Source: Bacteroidota bacterium (GTDB lineage Bacteria > Bacteroidota > Bacteroidia > AKYH767-A > OLB10). From it: 64,000 nt of DNA. The stretch is from NCBI GenBank assembly GCA_019136655.1, contig JAGVTU010000009.1, positions 1 to 64,000 of the forward strand, in the 5' to 3' direction. This document shows, piece by piece, positions 52,817 through 62,776 of the stretch (its first letter is position 1; each line of letters starts with the position of its first letter). The notes under the pieces were generated by a model. The model was not told the DNA's origin, searched no databases, and saw only the letters and a list, made by a program, of their open reading frames with translations. A program made the position numbers and the translations under genes.

Positions 52817-53848
52817 TTAAAGTGTAGCTGTAACATCCTTATTGATGTTACCCTCTTCTGCCATAGAAGGTGTAGTTGGAATTTCTTTAGCTTTCTTTTG
52901 TTTTCTTACCCATTTCTTGAAATCTTCAGGTGTATCAACTACCACTTTCATTGCCATTGTATAGTGAGCTACGCCACAAATTTTATTACATAGCAATATA
53001 TAATCAAACTTTTCATTCTTAGTTATCTTTCGCATTTCTTCTGTGGTTATTGTTGGCTTAAAACTGAAGAATGTATTCATTCCCGGTACAAGATTCATTT
53101 GTGCACGAAAATGTGGAAAGTATGCACTATGAATAACGTCTCTTGCATTAAACTGAAAATTAATTTCCTTTCCTAATGGAATATGCATTTCATTTCCTGT
53201 AGTATAAACATCATCTTTCATTGCAGGATCAGAAGTGTCAAGCCCAAGTGGATTATCATCAGTAATTAATTTATAATTAGATTTTCCTAAAACATTGTCG
53301 TTTCCACTATATCGGGTTATCCATGCAAACTGATAGCCATAAACCTGAACATTTATAGCATCTTTCTTATCAGCCATTAAAATTTTGTGCCACTCTCTTA
53401 AACCGGTGATAATAAGAATAGATAAAACTATGGTTGGTATTACGGTCCAAATAATTTCAAGCTTATGATTCATTGGGTAGAAATATGCTTTCTTACCTTT
53501 TGTATGACGATACTTATGAGCAAAATAAAACAATACTATTTGGGTTGCAAAAAATACAAAACCAATAATAAACCAGTTTACATTAAGCAATTTGTCAAGG
53601 CTAACACCATGTTCAGAAGCAGAAACCGGCAACAAATGAGATCCATATACATAAATCATTAAAACAGTTAAACCCAGCCCAACTATCATAAAAACCATTA
53701 GGCCTAATGCTGCCCAGTTATTTTCTCTTATCTGGTCATCTTCAGTTTCTTCATAACCGGAAACTTGAGTGGAAAGCTGAACAATATTCATCAGCCTTAC
53801 CAGAACCATAACTCCCAGTACTACTGCTAATAATATTAAAATTGTCAT
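52817..53848 (-). CDS. ctaC: Cytochrome c oxidase subunit II
   Basis: 343 residues. Four hydrophobic segments are seen: two near the N-terminus (MTILILLAVVLGVMVLVRLM, NWAALGLMVFMIVGLGLTVL) and the usual two (WFIIGFVFFATQIVLFYF, IIWTVIPTIVLSILIITG). The Cu_A domain has HSAYFPHFRAQMNLVPGM and CNKICGVAHYTM with all the Cu ligands. There is no fused C-terminal cytochrome c, so this is an aa3-type rather than caa3-type oxidase; electrons may come from ActE or a soluble cytochrome. Confidence 0.95.
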   Translation of the reverse strand: MTILILLAVVLGVMVLVRLMNIVQLSTQVSGYEETEDDQIRENNWAALGLMVFMIVGLGLTVLMIYVYGSHLLPVSASEHGVSLDKLLNVNWFIIGFVFFATQIVLFYFAHKYRHTKGKKAYFYPMNHKLEIIWTVIPTIVLSILIITGLREWHKILMADKKDAINVQVYGYQFAWITRYSGNDNVLGKSNYKLITDDNPLGLDTSDPAMKDDVYTTGNEMHIPLGKEINFQFNARDVIHSAYFPHFRAQMNLVPGMNTFFSFKPTITTEEMRKITKNEKFDYILLCNKICGVAHYTMAMKVVVDTPEDFKKWVRKQKKAKEIPTTPSMAEEGNINKDVTATL

Positions 53849-53900
53849 ATCTGTAAGAAGCTATTGTGATTGAATAATTTTTTAAACTGTATTTTTCTAA

Positions 53901-55103
53901 TTATAATGTGAAATGTTCGCTCTCGGCCAACATTGGATGACGTGTAGGCAATAATGATAATTTGGAAAGTGCATTGAAAACAACGAAAATAAACAATCCC
54001 ATAAATCCTATTGTAGTTCCAATTTCAAAGACACCTATTGTCCAGTGCTCGTTCATTACTCCTGGTATCACCATAAGGAAAGTATCAATCCAGTGGCCGA
54101 TAAACAAGGTAGTACCGAGCAATGTCAGCAGCAGAAGTTTACGCTTCGAATCACGTGTCATCAGAATCAAGAAAGGAAGAATGAAATTGATTAAAAAGTT
54201 GACAATAAACAATGTCTTATAATAATCCTGACGTACCATGAAATAGGTTACCTCCTCAGGCAGGTTGGCATACCAAATCAACATAAACTGCGCGAACCAC
54301 AAGTATGTCCAGAATATACTGAACGCAAACATAAACTTGCCTACATCATGGAGGTGATTCTCATTAAGATGTTGCAAATAACCTTGTTTACGTAAATAAA
54401 CAATAATTAAAGCCATTACTGCAAGGGAGCTAATAAATATTCCTGCAAAAGTGTACCATCCAAACAATGTACTAAACCAATGCGAATCAATTGACATTAC
54501 AAAATCCCAGGCAGAAGTTGAGGAAGTTACTGCAAACAACACTAAAAACACGATACTCAGTTTACGGCTACGCTGATAGTGTTCACCTGCACCACTCATG
54601 TCTTCTGCACTGGCATGTTTTCGCAATAAATGTGCAAATCCATACCAAATTACAAAATATAGTACCATTCTTATGAGAAAGAAAGGTACATTCAGATAAG
54701 CACTCTTGCCGGCAAGTATTTCGTCATATTCAGGGTTAGGTTTTCCATCAGGCAAAGTTTCAACAAACAATTCGTGATGTGTCCAATGCCATATATGATG
54801 TCCAGCGGCTAAAAATATTATCAGCATTATGATTCCACTTACCCATAAAAACTGTGACATTGCAAGAGGAATTCGTATAACGTAAACACTCCATCCTACT
54901 TCAGCAGCATACTGCACGGCATAAAAAAACAAACCGCCTAATGCAATAGCAAGAAAATAGAAATTATTGTGCATAATATTTGCCCATGTCTGTTCATGAT
55001 GTGTTGCAAATCCTGCTGCTATTGCAACCGCACCAATTGCCATCATAATAAATGACAGCGTCTTTAGCTTATTGGGGAATGTATAGTTTAAATTGTTTTG
55101 CAT
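53901..55103 (-). CDS. actF: Alternative complex III subunit ActF
   Basis: 400 residues with about ten membrane helices. It resembles ActC in overall design and to NrfD-like quinol-binding proteins. Marks include LSIVFLVLFAVTSSTSAWDFVMSIDSHWFSTLFGWYTFAG, typical of ActF. Part of the inner-membrane quinol:cytochrome c/HiPIP oxidoreductase. It lies 40 bp after actE and 52 bp before ctaC. Confidence 0.93.
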   Translation of the reverse strand: MQNNLNYTFPNKLKTLSFIMMAIGAVAIAAGFATHHEQTWANIMHNNFYFLAIALGGLFFYAVQYAAEVGWSVYVIRIPLAMSQFLWVSGIIMLIIFLAAGHHIWHWTHHELFVETLPDGKPNPEYDEILAGKSAYLNVPFFLIRMVLYFVIWYGFAHLLRKHASAEDMSGAGEHYQRSRKLSIVFLVLFAVTSSTSAWDFVMSIDSHWFSTLFGWYTFAGIFISSLAVMALIIVYLRKQGYLQHLNENHLHDVGKFMFAFSIFWTYLWFAQFMLIWYANLPEEVTYFMVRQDYYKTLFIVNFLINFILPFLILMTRDSKRKLLLLTLLGTTLFIGHWIDTFLMVIPGVMNEHWTIGVFEIGTTIGFMGLFIFVVFNALSKLSLLPTRHPMLAESEHFTL

Positions 55104-55143
55104 ATTATTTTATTAAGTAGGCTGCTTAAATTAATATAATCTA

Positions 55144-55734
55144 TCAGTTGGATGTAGTGTCGGCTGCACCAACAGCATGTTCTTTTTGTAATTCTTTAAT
55201 ATATAAAATAATTTTCCAGCGATCTTCAGGACTTAACTGTGATGCATGAGAACCCATTAGGTTCTTTCCATAAGTAATAGAAAAAAACATTTTCCCTTCT
55301 GACAAATCCTTATGAGTTTCATCAAAATAAGAAGGAACAGGAAACTTATCTCCTTTGATTTTTAACCATCCATTTCCATCACCATTCTCTCCGTGGCAAT
55401 GAGCACAATAAGTCATGTATTCTTCCTTGCCATAAGCAATTAATTCCGGTGTTGGAGTGAATGGGTTTTTCAATTCAACTCCTGCTGCTTCATATCCCTC
55501 ATTGGTGTTAGGATAGTTAAAATCAACATACTGACCCCGAGCAATTGTACCTGAAACAGGAGGTAATGCCGATACACTGTCTTTAAACACTTTGGATGGA
55601 GCATATGCTACCACTGCAGGTGTACGATACATATCCGGCATATATTCCAATCCTGGTGACTGTTTGTCACCGCAAGCAGAAAGAAGCATTATTCCTGCAC
55701 TGATTAAAAAGGAAATGTTATATATTCTTTTCAT
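55144..55734 (-). CDS. actE: Alternative complex III subunit ActE, monoheme cytochrome c lipoprotein
   Basis: 196 residues. The signal ISFLISAGIMLLSACGDK ends in a lipobox Cys. One heme c site CAHCHGENGDGNG lies near residue 131, with a candidate Met ligand in YGKNLMGSHASQL. It probably passes electrons out of the Act complex to the oxidase. Small gaps of 16 and 40 bp to its neighbours show a single transcript. Confidence 0.93.
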   Translation of the reverse strand: MKRIYNISFLISAGIMLLSACGDKQSPGLEYMPDMYRTPAVVAYAPSKVFKDSVSALPPVSGTIARGQYVDFNYPNTNEGYEAAGVELKNPFTPTPELIAYGKEEYMTYCAHCHGENGDGNGWLKIKGDKFPVPSYFDETHKDLSEGKMFFSITYGKNLMGSHASQLSPEDRWKIILYIKELQKEHAVGAADTTSN

Positions 55735-55750
55735 TTGTTCAAATTCTAAT

Positions 55751-56263
55751 TTAAGATCTTATCTCTACAGCTCCATATTGTTTTAATGCTTCACGTATTT
55801 GGGATTCATCACTTTCTTTTCCTTCAACAGTAAGCACAAAATGATCGTCATGCATGCGTTCATGAATTACATTGGGTTCAACACCCGGCAAAAGTTTACT
55901 TCTCAGGTAAAATGTAATCACCATACCATGAGCCGCGCACAAAACTGTGAACTCAAAAGTCACAGGTATGAATGCAGGAATATTTTTATATAAATTCCAA
56001 CTGGGCTTACCTCCTATATCCATAGGCCAATCCCATATATTCATATACCACATCATCAGAAGCGCAAGACTGGTTCCTGTTGCTCCATATAAAAAGCTTG
56101 CAATGGAGATACGGGTTCGCTTCAAGCCAAGGGCATGATCTAATCCATGTACCGGATAAGGAGAATATGCATTAACGCATTTTATTCCTTTAGCCCTTAA
56201 ATTCTTGATAGCACTTAACAGCACTTCATCATCATTGAAGATGCCATGTAATTTCTTACTCAT
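55751..56263 (-). CDS. actD: Alternative complex III subunit ActD (DUF3341)
   Basis: 170 residues. DUF3341 membrane subunit with two helices (ISIASFLYGATGTSLALLMMWY and IPVTFEFTVLCAAHGMVITFYL). The N-terminal GIFNDDEVLLSAIKNLRAKGIKCVNAYSPYPVHGLD is a conserved cytoplasmic ferredoxin-like part. Its start overlaps actC by 8 bp. Confidence 0.94.
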   Translation of the reverse strand: MSKKLHGIFNDDEVLLSAIKNLRAKGIKCVNAYSPYPVHGLDHALGLKRTRISIASFLYGATGTSLALLMMWYMNIWDWPMDIGGKPSWNLYKNIPAFIPVTFEFTVLCAAHGMVITFYLRSKLLPGVEPNVIHERMHDDHFVLTVEGKESDESQIREALKQYGAVEIRS

Positions 56264-57638
56264 GGGTCGCTCCTTTCTTTGATTGTGATCCGGATGACTT
56301 CAATATTGTTTTTAACTCACTCATAGCAATGACAGGGAAGAAACGTGTGAAAAGTAAAAATGGAACGAAAAACAATCCTAATGATCCAATGAATAATCCA
56401 ATTTCAACCCATGTTGGGTGAAACATTGTCCAACTGGAAGGTACATAATCGCGATGCAATGATGTCACGATAATTACAAATCGTTCAAACCACATTCCTA
56501 TATTTACAATGATTGATAAGAAGAATGTCATGAACAGATTTTTTCTGAGTTTCGAACTCCACATCAGCTGAGGAGAAATCACATTACAAGTCATCATGCT
56601 CCAATAAGCCCACCAATAAGGACCTGTTGCACGATTGATAAATGCATATTGCTCATATTCTACACCTGAATACCATGCAATGAAAAATTCAGTAAGATAA
56701 GCACAACCTACAATTGAACCGGTAATTAAAATAATTCGGTTCATCATATCAATGTGATAAATAGTAATGTACTCTTCAAGGTTAAGAACTTTACGTGTAA
56801 TCAGGAGCAGTGTTTGCACCATTGCAAACCCTGAAAAAATAGCACCTGCAACGAAGTAAGGTGGAAATATTGTGGTATGCCAGCCAGGAACAAGAGATGT
56901 GGCAAAGTCCATAGATACTACTGAGTGAACTGAAAGTACCAGAGGAGTTGCTAATCCTGCAAGTACTAATGACACTTCCTCAAATCTCTGCCAGTTTTTT
57001 GCTGAGCCCACCCATCCAAAACTAAGAATAGTGTACCAGAACTTGCGTGCTTTTGTCTTAGCGCGGTCACGAACGATAGCAAAGTCAGGAATAAGACCGG
57101 TGTACCAGAATACTAGTGATACCGAAAAATAAGTTGATATTGCAAATACGTCCCAAACCAGAGGTGAGTTGAAGTTAATCCACAATGAACCAAACTGGTT
57201 AGCAAAAGGGAAAGGCCAGTATGCTACCCAAGGACGACCCATGTGTACAACAATGAATGAGGCAGCACAGATAACTGCAAAAATTGTCATCGCTTCGGCA
57301 GAACGGTTAATTGACAATCTCCATTTTTGTCTGAACAGTAAAAGGATTGCTGAAATCAGAGTTCCGGCATGACCAATACCTACCCACCATACAAAGTTGG
57401 TGATATCCCATGCCCAACCTACTGTTTTATTCAGACCCCAGACACCTAGACCAGTACCTATTGTATAGGTAACAGCTAATAACCACCATAAAAATATAGC
57501 AGATGCAAGACCAAATGCCATCCACCAATATTTATTTGGCTTATCTTCTATCGGCCTACAAACATCTTCCGTAATATCATGAAGGGTTTTATCTCCCAAA
57601 ATGAGTGCCGGCCTGAGTGATGATTCTACATTCGACAT
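56256..57638 (-). CDS. actC: Alternative complex III subunit ActC (NrfD-like, quinol site)
   Basis: 460 residues, NrfD/PsrC family with about ten helices. It is thought to hold the quinol oxidation site together with the Fe-S subunit. Marks include KTVGWAWDITNFVWWVGIGHAGTLISAILLLFRQKWRLSINRSAEAMT and FERFVIIVTSLHRDYVPSSWTMF. The gene ends 8 bp inside actD. Confidence 0.95.
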   Translation of the reverse strand: MSNVESSLRPALILGDKTLHDITEDVCRPIEDKPNKYWWMAFGLASAIFLWWLLAVTYTIGTGLGVWGLNKTVGWAWDITNFVWWVGIGHAGTLISAILLLFRQKWRLSINRSAEAMTIFAVICAASFIVVHMGRPWVAYWPFPFANQFGSLWINFNSPLVWDVFAISTYFSVSLVFWYTGLIPDFAIVRDRAKTKARKFWYTILSFGWVGSAKNWQRFEEVSLVLAGLATPLVLSVHSVVSMDFATSLVPGWHTTIFPPYFVAGAIFSGFAMVQTLLLITRKVLNLEEYITIYHIDMMNRIILITGSIVGCAYLTEFFIAWYSGVEYEQYAFINRATGPYWWAYWSMMTCNVISPQLMWSSKLRKNLFMTFFLSIIVNIGMWFERFVIIVTSLHRDYVPSSWTMFHPTWVEIGLFIGSLGLFFVPFLLFTRFFPVIAMSELKTILKSSGSQSKKGATHE

Positions 57639-57672
57639 AGTAATGAAAAATTTCTATTTAATCGTTTAAATG

Positions 57673-60600
57673 TTATGCTTCTTTCTTTGAATTTGACTGA
57701 TGCGTATTTCTAACTTTCGTCAGATAATTTATTGAAGGCTGCACATTAAGTTCTTCCAAAAGATGATACATGCGTTCATTTTTGCTTTGCTTTGACAATG
57801 CACTGTCTTTTTCATTATAATCTCCGAAAGTGATTGCATGCGTTGGACAGGTTTGAGAACAAGCTGTTTGTATTTCACCATCTTTCAACTTTCGACCATT
57901 CTTCTTAGCTTCTAATTTATTGTACTGAATACGCTGAATACACATGGTACATTTCTCCATTACACCACGAGAACGAACAATTACGTCAGGATTTAATACC
58001 ATCTTGCCGTATTCATCATTCATATTATAATCAAACTGTGGATTATCAGAATACTTAAACCAGTTAAATCTTCTTACTTTATAAGGACAGTTATTAGCAC
58101 AGTATCGTGTTCCAACACAACGATTATATGCCATCATATTTAATCCTTCAGAGCTATGGGTAGTAGCAACAACAGGGCAAACTGTTTCACACGGAGCGTG
58201 ATTACAATGCTGACACATTACCGGTTGGAAAACAACTTTAGGATTTTCTGCCGGCTCCTCCATATACCCATACATGCTCAGTTTTCCTACTCCTTCTTCT
58301 TTGGCTTTCTCTTTGTCCATGTCACTGGTATAGTAACGGTCAATTCGAATCCAGTGCATTTCGCGGCTGCGGTGGATTTCATCTTTTCCAACTACAGGTA
58401 CATTATTTTCAGCTGAACATGCAACAACACAAGCTCCACAACCAATGCAGGCATTCAAGTCAATAGACATTCCCCATGCATGCAAAGGTTTTACAAATCC
58501 GGAATGTTTTTCTGTTGCCCATAAATCCAGTTCCTTAGGGCTAACCTTACCTTTATATGAAACAAGTTTTTCTTCTTCGTTACCTGCTCTTGGGTCTTTG
58601 CTATATTCTTCAAGTGTAGTTTCTTTTACAATGGCTCGTCCCATCATTGTATGATGAGTCTGAGTACTTGCCAGAGTATAGTTTGCATCACCGGTCTTAT
58701 TTATTGAAGCACCTGCAGCAGAATAATTAAAACTACCCTCTGAGAAATTCACGAAGGGATATGCGTTAAATCCTACTTTATTACCTGCCTTACCAACATG
58801 AGTACGTCCATATCCATAGGCTGCAGTAATAGTATCATTTGCCTGGCCGGGCTGTAAAGCAACAGGTCCTTTAATGGTTATATTTCCAACTTTAACTTCA
58901 ATAACATTACCTTGTTCCAATCCTTTAGCTTTGGCCATTGAAGGTGACATTGCAAAATAATTATCCCAACAAATTTTAGATACAGGATCGGGTAATTCTT
59001 GTAACCACGGATTATTGGCATGGGTGCCATTTCCTAATCCGGCTTTTTCATAAATAACTAATTCAATTCCGGAAGATTTGCGACCGGCAATTGCTTCGGC
59101 TGCGGTAGTCACATTTCCAATAAATGCAGGTTCTGCTTCGCTAATGCTAAATTCTGTAACTCCATCACGCAAAGATTTTTCCCAGTCAATTATTGACGCT
59201 CCACCTGTTGTATTGTTGAGTACTCCCTGACGCCAGTTTTGCATCAAGTATTCATGATAATCTGTAACAGGTGAATCAATCCATGAAAGGAGTAACTCTT
59301 GAGTTTGGCGTGTATCAAACAGTTTTTGTATAACAGGCTGGGTCAAACTATAAGAATTTCTCACAGGCTCTGCATCATTCCATGATTCCAAATAATTAGA
59401 GTCAGGACATATATAATCACATTTGGCAGCTGTTTCATCAACTCTGTCGGCAAATGAAACTTTTAATCCAACCTTGCCTAATGCACTTGCAAAAGCTGAG
59501 TTATCAGGATAAGAATAAAGTGGGTTGCTGTTATAGAATAATACTGCACCAACCTCTCCGCTGTTCATTTCGCGAAGTAATTCTGCCACTTCCTCGTCAT
59601 TACCCTGACGAACATTGCTATGACGGGCAATACTCATTGTGCTGCCATAACTACCCAATATATTATTGATTGCAGCTACAATTACTTGATCATTTACATT
59701 GTTGGTGCCGCATATAACCAATGCTTTTCCTTTGGCATTCCACAACTCATTAGCAGCAGAACTTAATGCATTATCAACCTCTGTTTTAGCCGAACTGTTG
59801 ATAGTTGCTATACCTGCCTTATTGGCTAAAGCATTGTAAAGACTGATGAGTGCAGCACCAGTTTGACCAGCTTTTAACTTAAAACGATCATCTGCATTGG
59901 ATCCGGAAAGTGTCATTTGTGCTTCAAACTGAATATGCCGTGACATAGTCTTCTTTCCGTCATTCAATTTGCGTGTTACAGCATACTGACGTGCATGTTC
60001 AACTGGAGATATCCAGTTATTGAGAAAATCAGCACCAAAACTTACTATTACATCTGCTTTGTCAAAATTATATGTTGGCAGTGCAGCTTTGCCAAATGCA
60101 AGCTGATGCGCTTTGATTAATCCATATTGGGATGCAGCATCATAAGTAATATGTTTTGCAGTAGGGTATTTTGCAATAAACTCTGCAATAACTTTCTTGG
60201 TGGTTGGACTTACTATTGTAGATGAAACTATTCTAATTTTTCTTTGATTGGCTGCAGTTTCAGTTAATTTGTTCTTAATATCAGAAATAACTGTATCCCA
60301 TTTTGCTTCAGCACCTTTTGCCATTGGACCTTTCAAGCGAGCACTGTCATAAAGATCAAGTACCGAAGCCTGAACACGTGCGCTTGCACTGCCTTTATTC
60401 ACTGATGAAAGTTCGTTGCCTTCAATTTTTATCGGGCGCCCTTCTCGTGTTTTTACTACTATGCTTGCATAGTCATGACCATCAAAAAATGTTGATGCAT
60501 AATAATTCGGAATACCCGGAACAACTTCATCTGGCTTTACGAGGTAAGGAATAGTTTTTCTAACAGGAGCCTCACAAGCTGCCAATGAAGCAGCTGCTAC

Positions 60601-60774
60601 TCCAAAGCCCATAAATTTCAGAAAATCTCTTCGGGGTGTAGCTTCTTTTGTATCCGCTTTATTACCCAGTACTTCGTCTACAGGCAGTTCTTCAAAAAAC
60701 TCATTGTTTTTTAAACGAACGAACTCTGCATCATTTCTGAGTTCTTCAACACCTTTCCAGTATCGTTTTTCCAT
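57673..60774 (-). CDS. actB: Alternative complex III subunit ActB (molybdopterin-like plus Fe-S)
   Basis: 1033 residues. A Tat-type leader (PRRDFLKFMGFGVAAASLAAC) lies internally near residues 48-67. Residues 70-730 look like a molybdopterin oxidoreductase fold that in Act complexes holds no cofactor. The C-terminal ferredoxin part has Cys sets CIGCGACVVAC, CQHCNHAPCETVCP, CVGTRYCANNCP and CTMCIQRI with CSQTCP. In the third set the second Cys of the usual CxxC is Thr, as expected for one [3Fe-4S] beside three [4Fe-4S] clusters. It relays electrons from quinol to ActA. Confidence 0.96.
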   Translation of the reverse strand: MEKRYWKGVEELRNDAEFVRLKNNEFFEELPVDEVLGNKADTKEATPRRDFLKFMGFGVAAASLAACEAPVRKTIPYLVKPDEVVPGIPNYYASTFFDGHDYASIVVKTREGRPIKIEGNELSSVNKGSASARVQASVLDLYDSARLKGPMAKGAEAKWDTVISDIKNKLTETAANQRKIRIVSSTIVSPTTKKVIAEFIAKYPTAKHITYDAASQYGLIKAHQLAFGKAALPTYNFDKADVIVSFGADFLNNWISPVEHARQYAVTRKLNDGKKTMSRHIQFEAQMTLSGSNADDRFKLKAGQTGAALISLYNALANKAGIATINSSAKTEVDNALSSAANELWNAKGKALVICGTNNVNDQVIVAAINNILGSYGSTMSIARHSNVRQGNDEEVAELLREMNSGEVGAVLFYNSNPLYSYPDNSAFASALGKVGLKVSFADRVDETAAKCDYICPDSNYLESWNDAEPVRNSYSLTQPVIQKLFDTRQTQELLLSWIDSPVTDYHEYLMQNWRQGVLNNTTGGASIIDWEKSLRDGVTEFSISEAEPAFIGNVTTAAEAIAGRKSSGIELVIYEKAGLGNGTHANNPWLQELPDPVSKICWDNYFAMSPSMAKAKGLEQGNVIEVKVGNITIKGPVALQPGQANDTITAAYGYGRTHVGKAGNKVGFNAYPFVNFSEGSFNYSAAGASINKTGDANYTLASTQTHHTMMGRAIVKETTLEEYSKDPRAGNEEEKLVSYKGKVSPKELDLWATEKHSGFVKPLHAWGMSIDLNACIGCGACVVACSAENNVPVVGKDEIHRSREMHWIRIDRYYTSDMDKEKAKEEGVGKLSMYGYMEEPAENPKVVFQPVMCQHCNHAPCETVCPVVATTHSSEGLNMMAYNRCVGTRYCANNCPYKVRRFNWFKYSDNPQFDYNMNDEYGKMVLNPDVIVRSRGVMEKCTMCIQRIQYNKLEAKKNGRKLKDGEIQTACSQTCPTHAITFGDYNEKDSALSKQSKNERMYHLLEELNVQPSINYLTKVRNTHQSNSKKEA

Positions 60775-60838
60775 ATATTATTCAAAATAGTTTGCTGTTG
60801 ATTCCTTATTTGAGAACAACTTTAAACGAGATTTATAA

Positions 60839-62089
60839 TTAATAATGACAGCGGTCACAATCCAGTCCGCCAATTTTATCTACCGTAATTTTAGCATCTT
60901 TGCCATACTTACCTTCTAAATCCTTATGAATTCCATCATAATAAGCATTTCCATCAACTTTAACTTCTGTTTCGCGATGGCAATTAATACACCATCCCAT
61001 TGTTAAAGGGGAAAACTGCTTCACTTCATCCATTTCTTCAACAGGACCATGGCATGTCTGACATTCAATTTTACCAACCTTGACATGTTGAGAGTGATTG
61101 AAATACGCCAATGAAGGTAAGCTGTGTACTCGTATCCATTGAATTGGCTTCTGATTAGTTCCGAATTTGGAACCATCCCAATCCAATGCAGTATAAATTT
61201 TCTTAATTTCCTGATCACCATATACAGGCCCCTCCTTAACATATTTATGGCAATTCATACATACATTTGCTGAAGGAATATTGGCATGACGGCTTTTATC
61301 GGCTCCACTGTGACAATATAAACAAGCTATTTTGTTATCACCGGCATGTAATTTATGTGAGAAATGAATAGGTTGCTCCGGCTGGTAATCTGTATATACC
61401 CCTATTCCTTTAAGTGCATACCATCCTTTTACATTACCCCAAACCAAAAATATTACTAACAATACAGCAATCAGCTTTTTGTTACTACGAATCCAGTTCT
61501 TACAAGCCTGCTTACCTGAAACAGGTAATGGATGTGGAACTCCTTCTTTATCACGAAGTGCATATTCTAAACCACGTTTTATTTTACCCAATGTGGCAAG
61601 AAGAGCAAGTAGTATTAAAGTAATTGCTATTACCCAATAAAGTGTTGTATTATCCTTAGCAGTTTCGGTTGCTCCTGAGGTTGCACCTGCAGGTGTACCT
61701 GCCGGAGCAGCAGCTACCGGAGCTTTATCTCCTTCTTGTTGTATCCATGCCAATAAAGCATCAATTTCTGCATCATTCAGGTTTTGGTTAGGCATAACCA
61801 GTTGATTATACTCTTTGAATACAGCAACAGCATCTTTATCACCGGCTTTAACTAAAGCCTGTGAATTTTTAATCCATTTATGTAACCAATCCTTACTGAA
61901 TTTTTGATTTACCCCTTTCAAAGGTGGACCAATGACCACATCATTCATAGCGTGGCACATTTTACAGTTTGCATCAAAAATAGCCTTGCCATCTTGTGCA
62001 TAAGCGCCCATGCTAACGGCTAATACCAATAGCAATATAAACAACCCTTTGCTCTTAGCAATCAGGTCATTAATTATTGTTCTATGCAT
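60839..62089 (-). CDS. actA: Alternative complex III subunit ActA, six-heme form
   Basis: 416 residues. Signal peptide (LFILLLVLAVSMGAYAQ), then a class I cytochrome c domain (CKMCH at 42-46, Met ligand in LVMPNQNLND), a Pro/Ala/Gly linker, a helix near 147-167 and another near 205-225. The multiheme part follows: CLYCH, CMNCH, CQTCH, CINCH and CDRCH, the last ending the protein one residue before the stop. The classical ActA is pentaheme; here a sixth heme is added by N-terminal fusion. First gene of the operon. Confidence 0.94.
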   Translation of the reverse strand: MHRTIINDLIAKSKGLFILLLVLAVSMGAYAQDGKAIFDANCKMCHAMNDVVIGPPLKGVNQKFSKDWLHKWIKNSQALVKAGDKDAVAVFKEYNQLVMPNQNLNDAEIDALLAWIQQEGDKAPVAAAPAGTPAGATSGATETAKDNTTLYWVIAITLILLALLATLGKIKRGLEYALRDKEGVPHPLPVSGKQACKNWIRSNKKLIAVLLVIFLVWGNVKGWYALKGIGVYTDYQPEQPIHFSHKLHAGDNKIACLYCHSGADKSRHANIPSANVCMNCHKYVKEGPVYGDQEIKKIYTALDWDGSKFGTNQKPIQWIRVHSLPSLAYFNHSQHVKVGKIECQTCHGPVEEMDEVKQFSPLTMGWCINCHRETEVKVDGNAYYDGIHKDLEGKYGKDAKITVDKIGGLDCDRCHY

Positions 62090-62172
62090 AAATCGTTAAT
62101 CTTGTTTCTTGTCAATGTCAAATTATTGTAGCTAAAGTGCCATTTTTCTGTAAAAATCCACCTTAGAGCGCG

Positions 62173-62180
62173 CAAATTTA
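62173..62180 (-). promoter_or_regulatory. Possible -7 box of the act-cta operon
   Basis: TAAATTTG on the minus strand matches TAnnTTTG, 83 bp before the actA ATG. No TTG is found at the right spacing, so the call is tentative. Confidence 0.4.
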
Positions 62181-62332
62181 TAACATACTTTTTGAATTCA
62201 TAATTTTTTCAAATTAAAAATCACCCTAACTTACAACCACTTAGCTATTTGTATTTGTTTGGTGTTTAAATTCTGTTGAAATCATAGAGGAATAAGTAAT
62301 TCTAAATTTTTATGATTATTATTGCGTTTCTA

Positions 62333-62725
62333 ATGAGAAAAAAGCAATTATTAAGGTTTATTTTAGTGTTATCGGCCTTTCTTTTCTTTGGCAAAGATGT
62401 TTTTGCCCAAAGTGATGACAGTTTGGCAAGAGAACTTATTAAAAAGCACATTGTAATAAATACGCTTCATCCATTATCCCCGGGTTACAGGGTACAACTT
62501 TATTTCGGACAGCAGCGTGATGCAGCTTATGAAATGCGAACTGATTTTCTGAGATTGTTTCCGCAATCAGGAGCCTATGTGGTTTATCAGCAACCAAACT
62601 TCAAGTTGCGAGTTGGTGATTATCGTACACGTTTAGAAGCGCAAAAAGCTTTGCATGAGTTTCAAACACATTACTCTTCTGCTTTTGTGGTAAAAGATGA
62701 TATACGATTGATAACCGATAAATAA
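62333..62725 (+). CDS. Secreted SPOR-domain protein
   Basis: Best start is the ATG at 62333 (130 residues, signal peptide MRKKQLLRFILVLSAFLFF ending FAQ); an ATG at 62312 is in frame but adds only seven residues before it. Residues from GYRVQLYFGQQRDAAYEMR to AFVVKDDIRLITDK form one SPOR domain, which binds denuded peptidoglycan strands at division sites. The protein is little more than the domain, so it may be a marker or adaptor in cell-wall remodelling. Confidence 0.82.
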   Translation: MRKKQLLRFILVLSAFLFFGKDVFAQSDDSLARELIKKHIVINTLHPLSPGYRVQLYFGQQRDAAYEMRTDFLRLFPQSGAYVVYQQPNFKLRVGDYRTRLEAQKALHEFQTHYSSAFVVKDDIRLITDK

Positions 62726-62754
62726 AAACAGGCCTTCTTTCGGAAGACCTGTTT
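62726..62754. terminator. Bidirectional terminator between SPOR and DUF4476 genes
   Basis: AAACAGG-C-CTTC and GAAG-A-CCTGTTT pair over 11 of 12 positions (one C/A mismatch) with loop TTTCG; A- and T-rich ends suit both convergent genes. Confidence 0.8.
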
Positions 62755-62776
62755 CAATTCTGAATATGCGGTTTTC

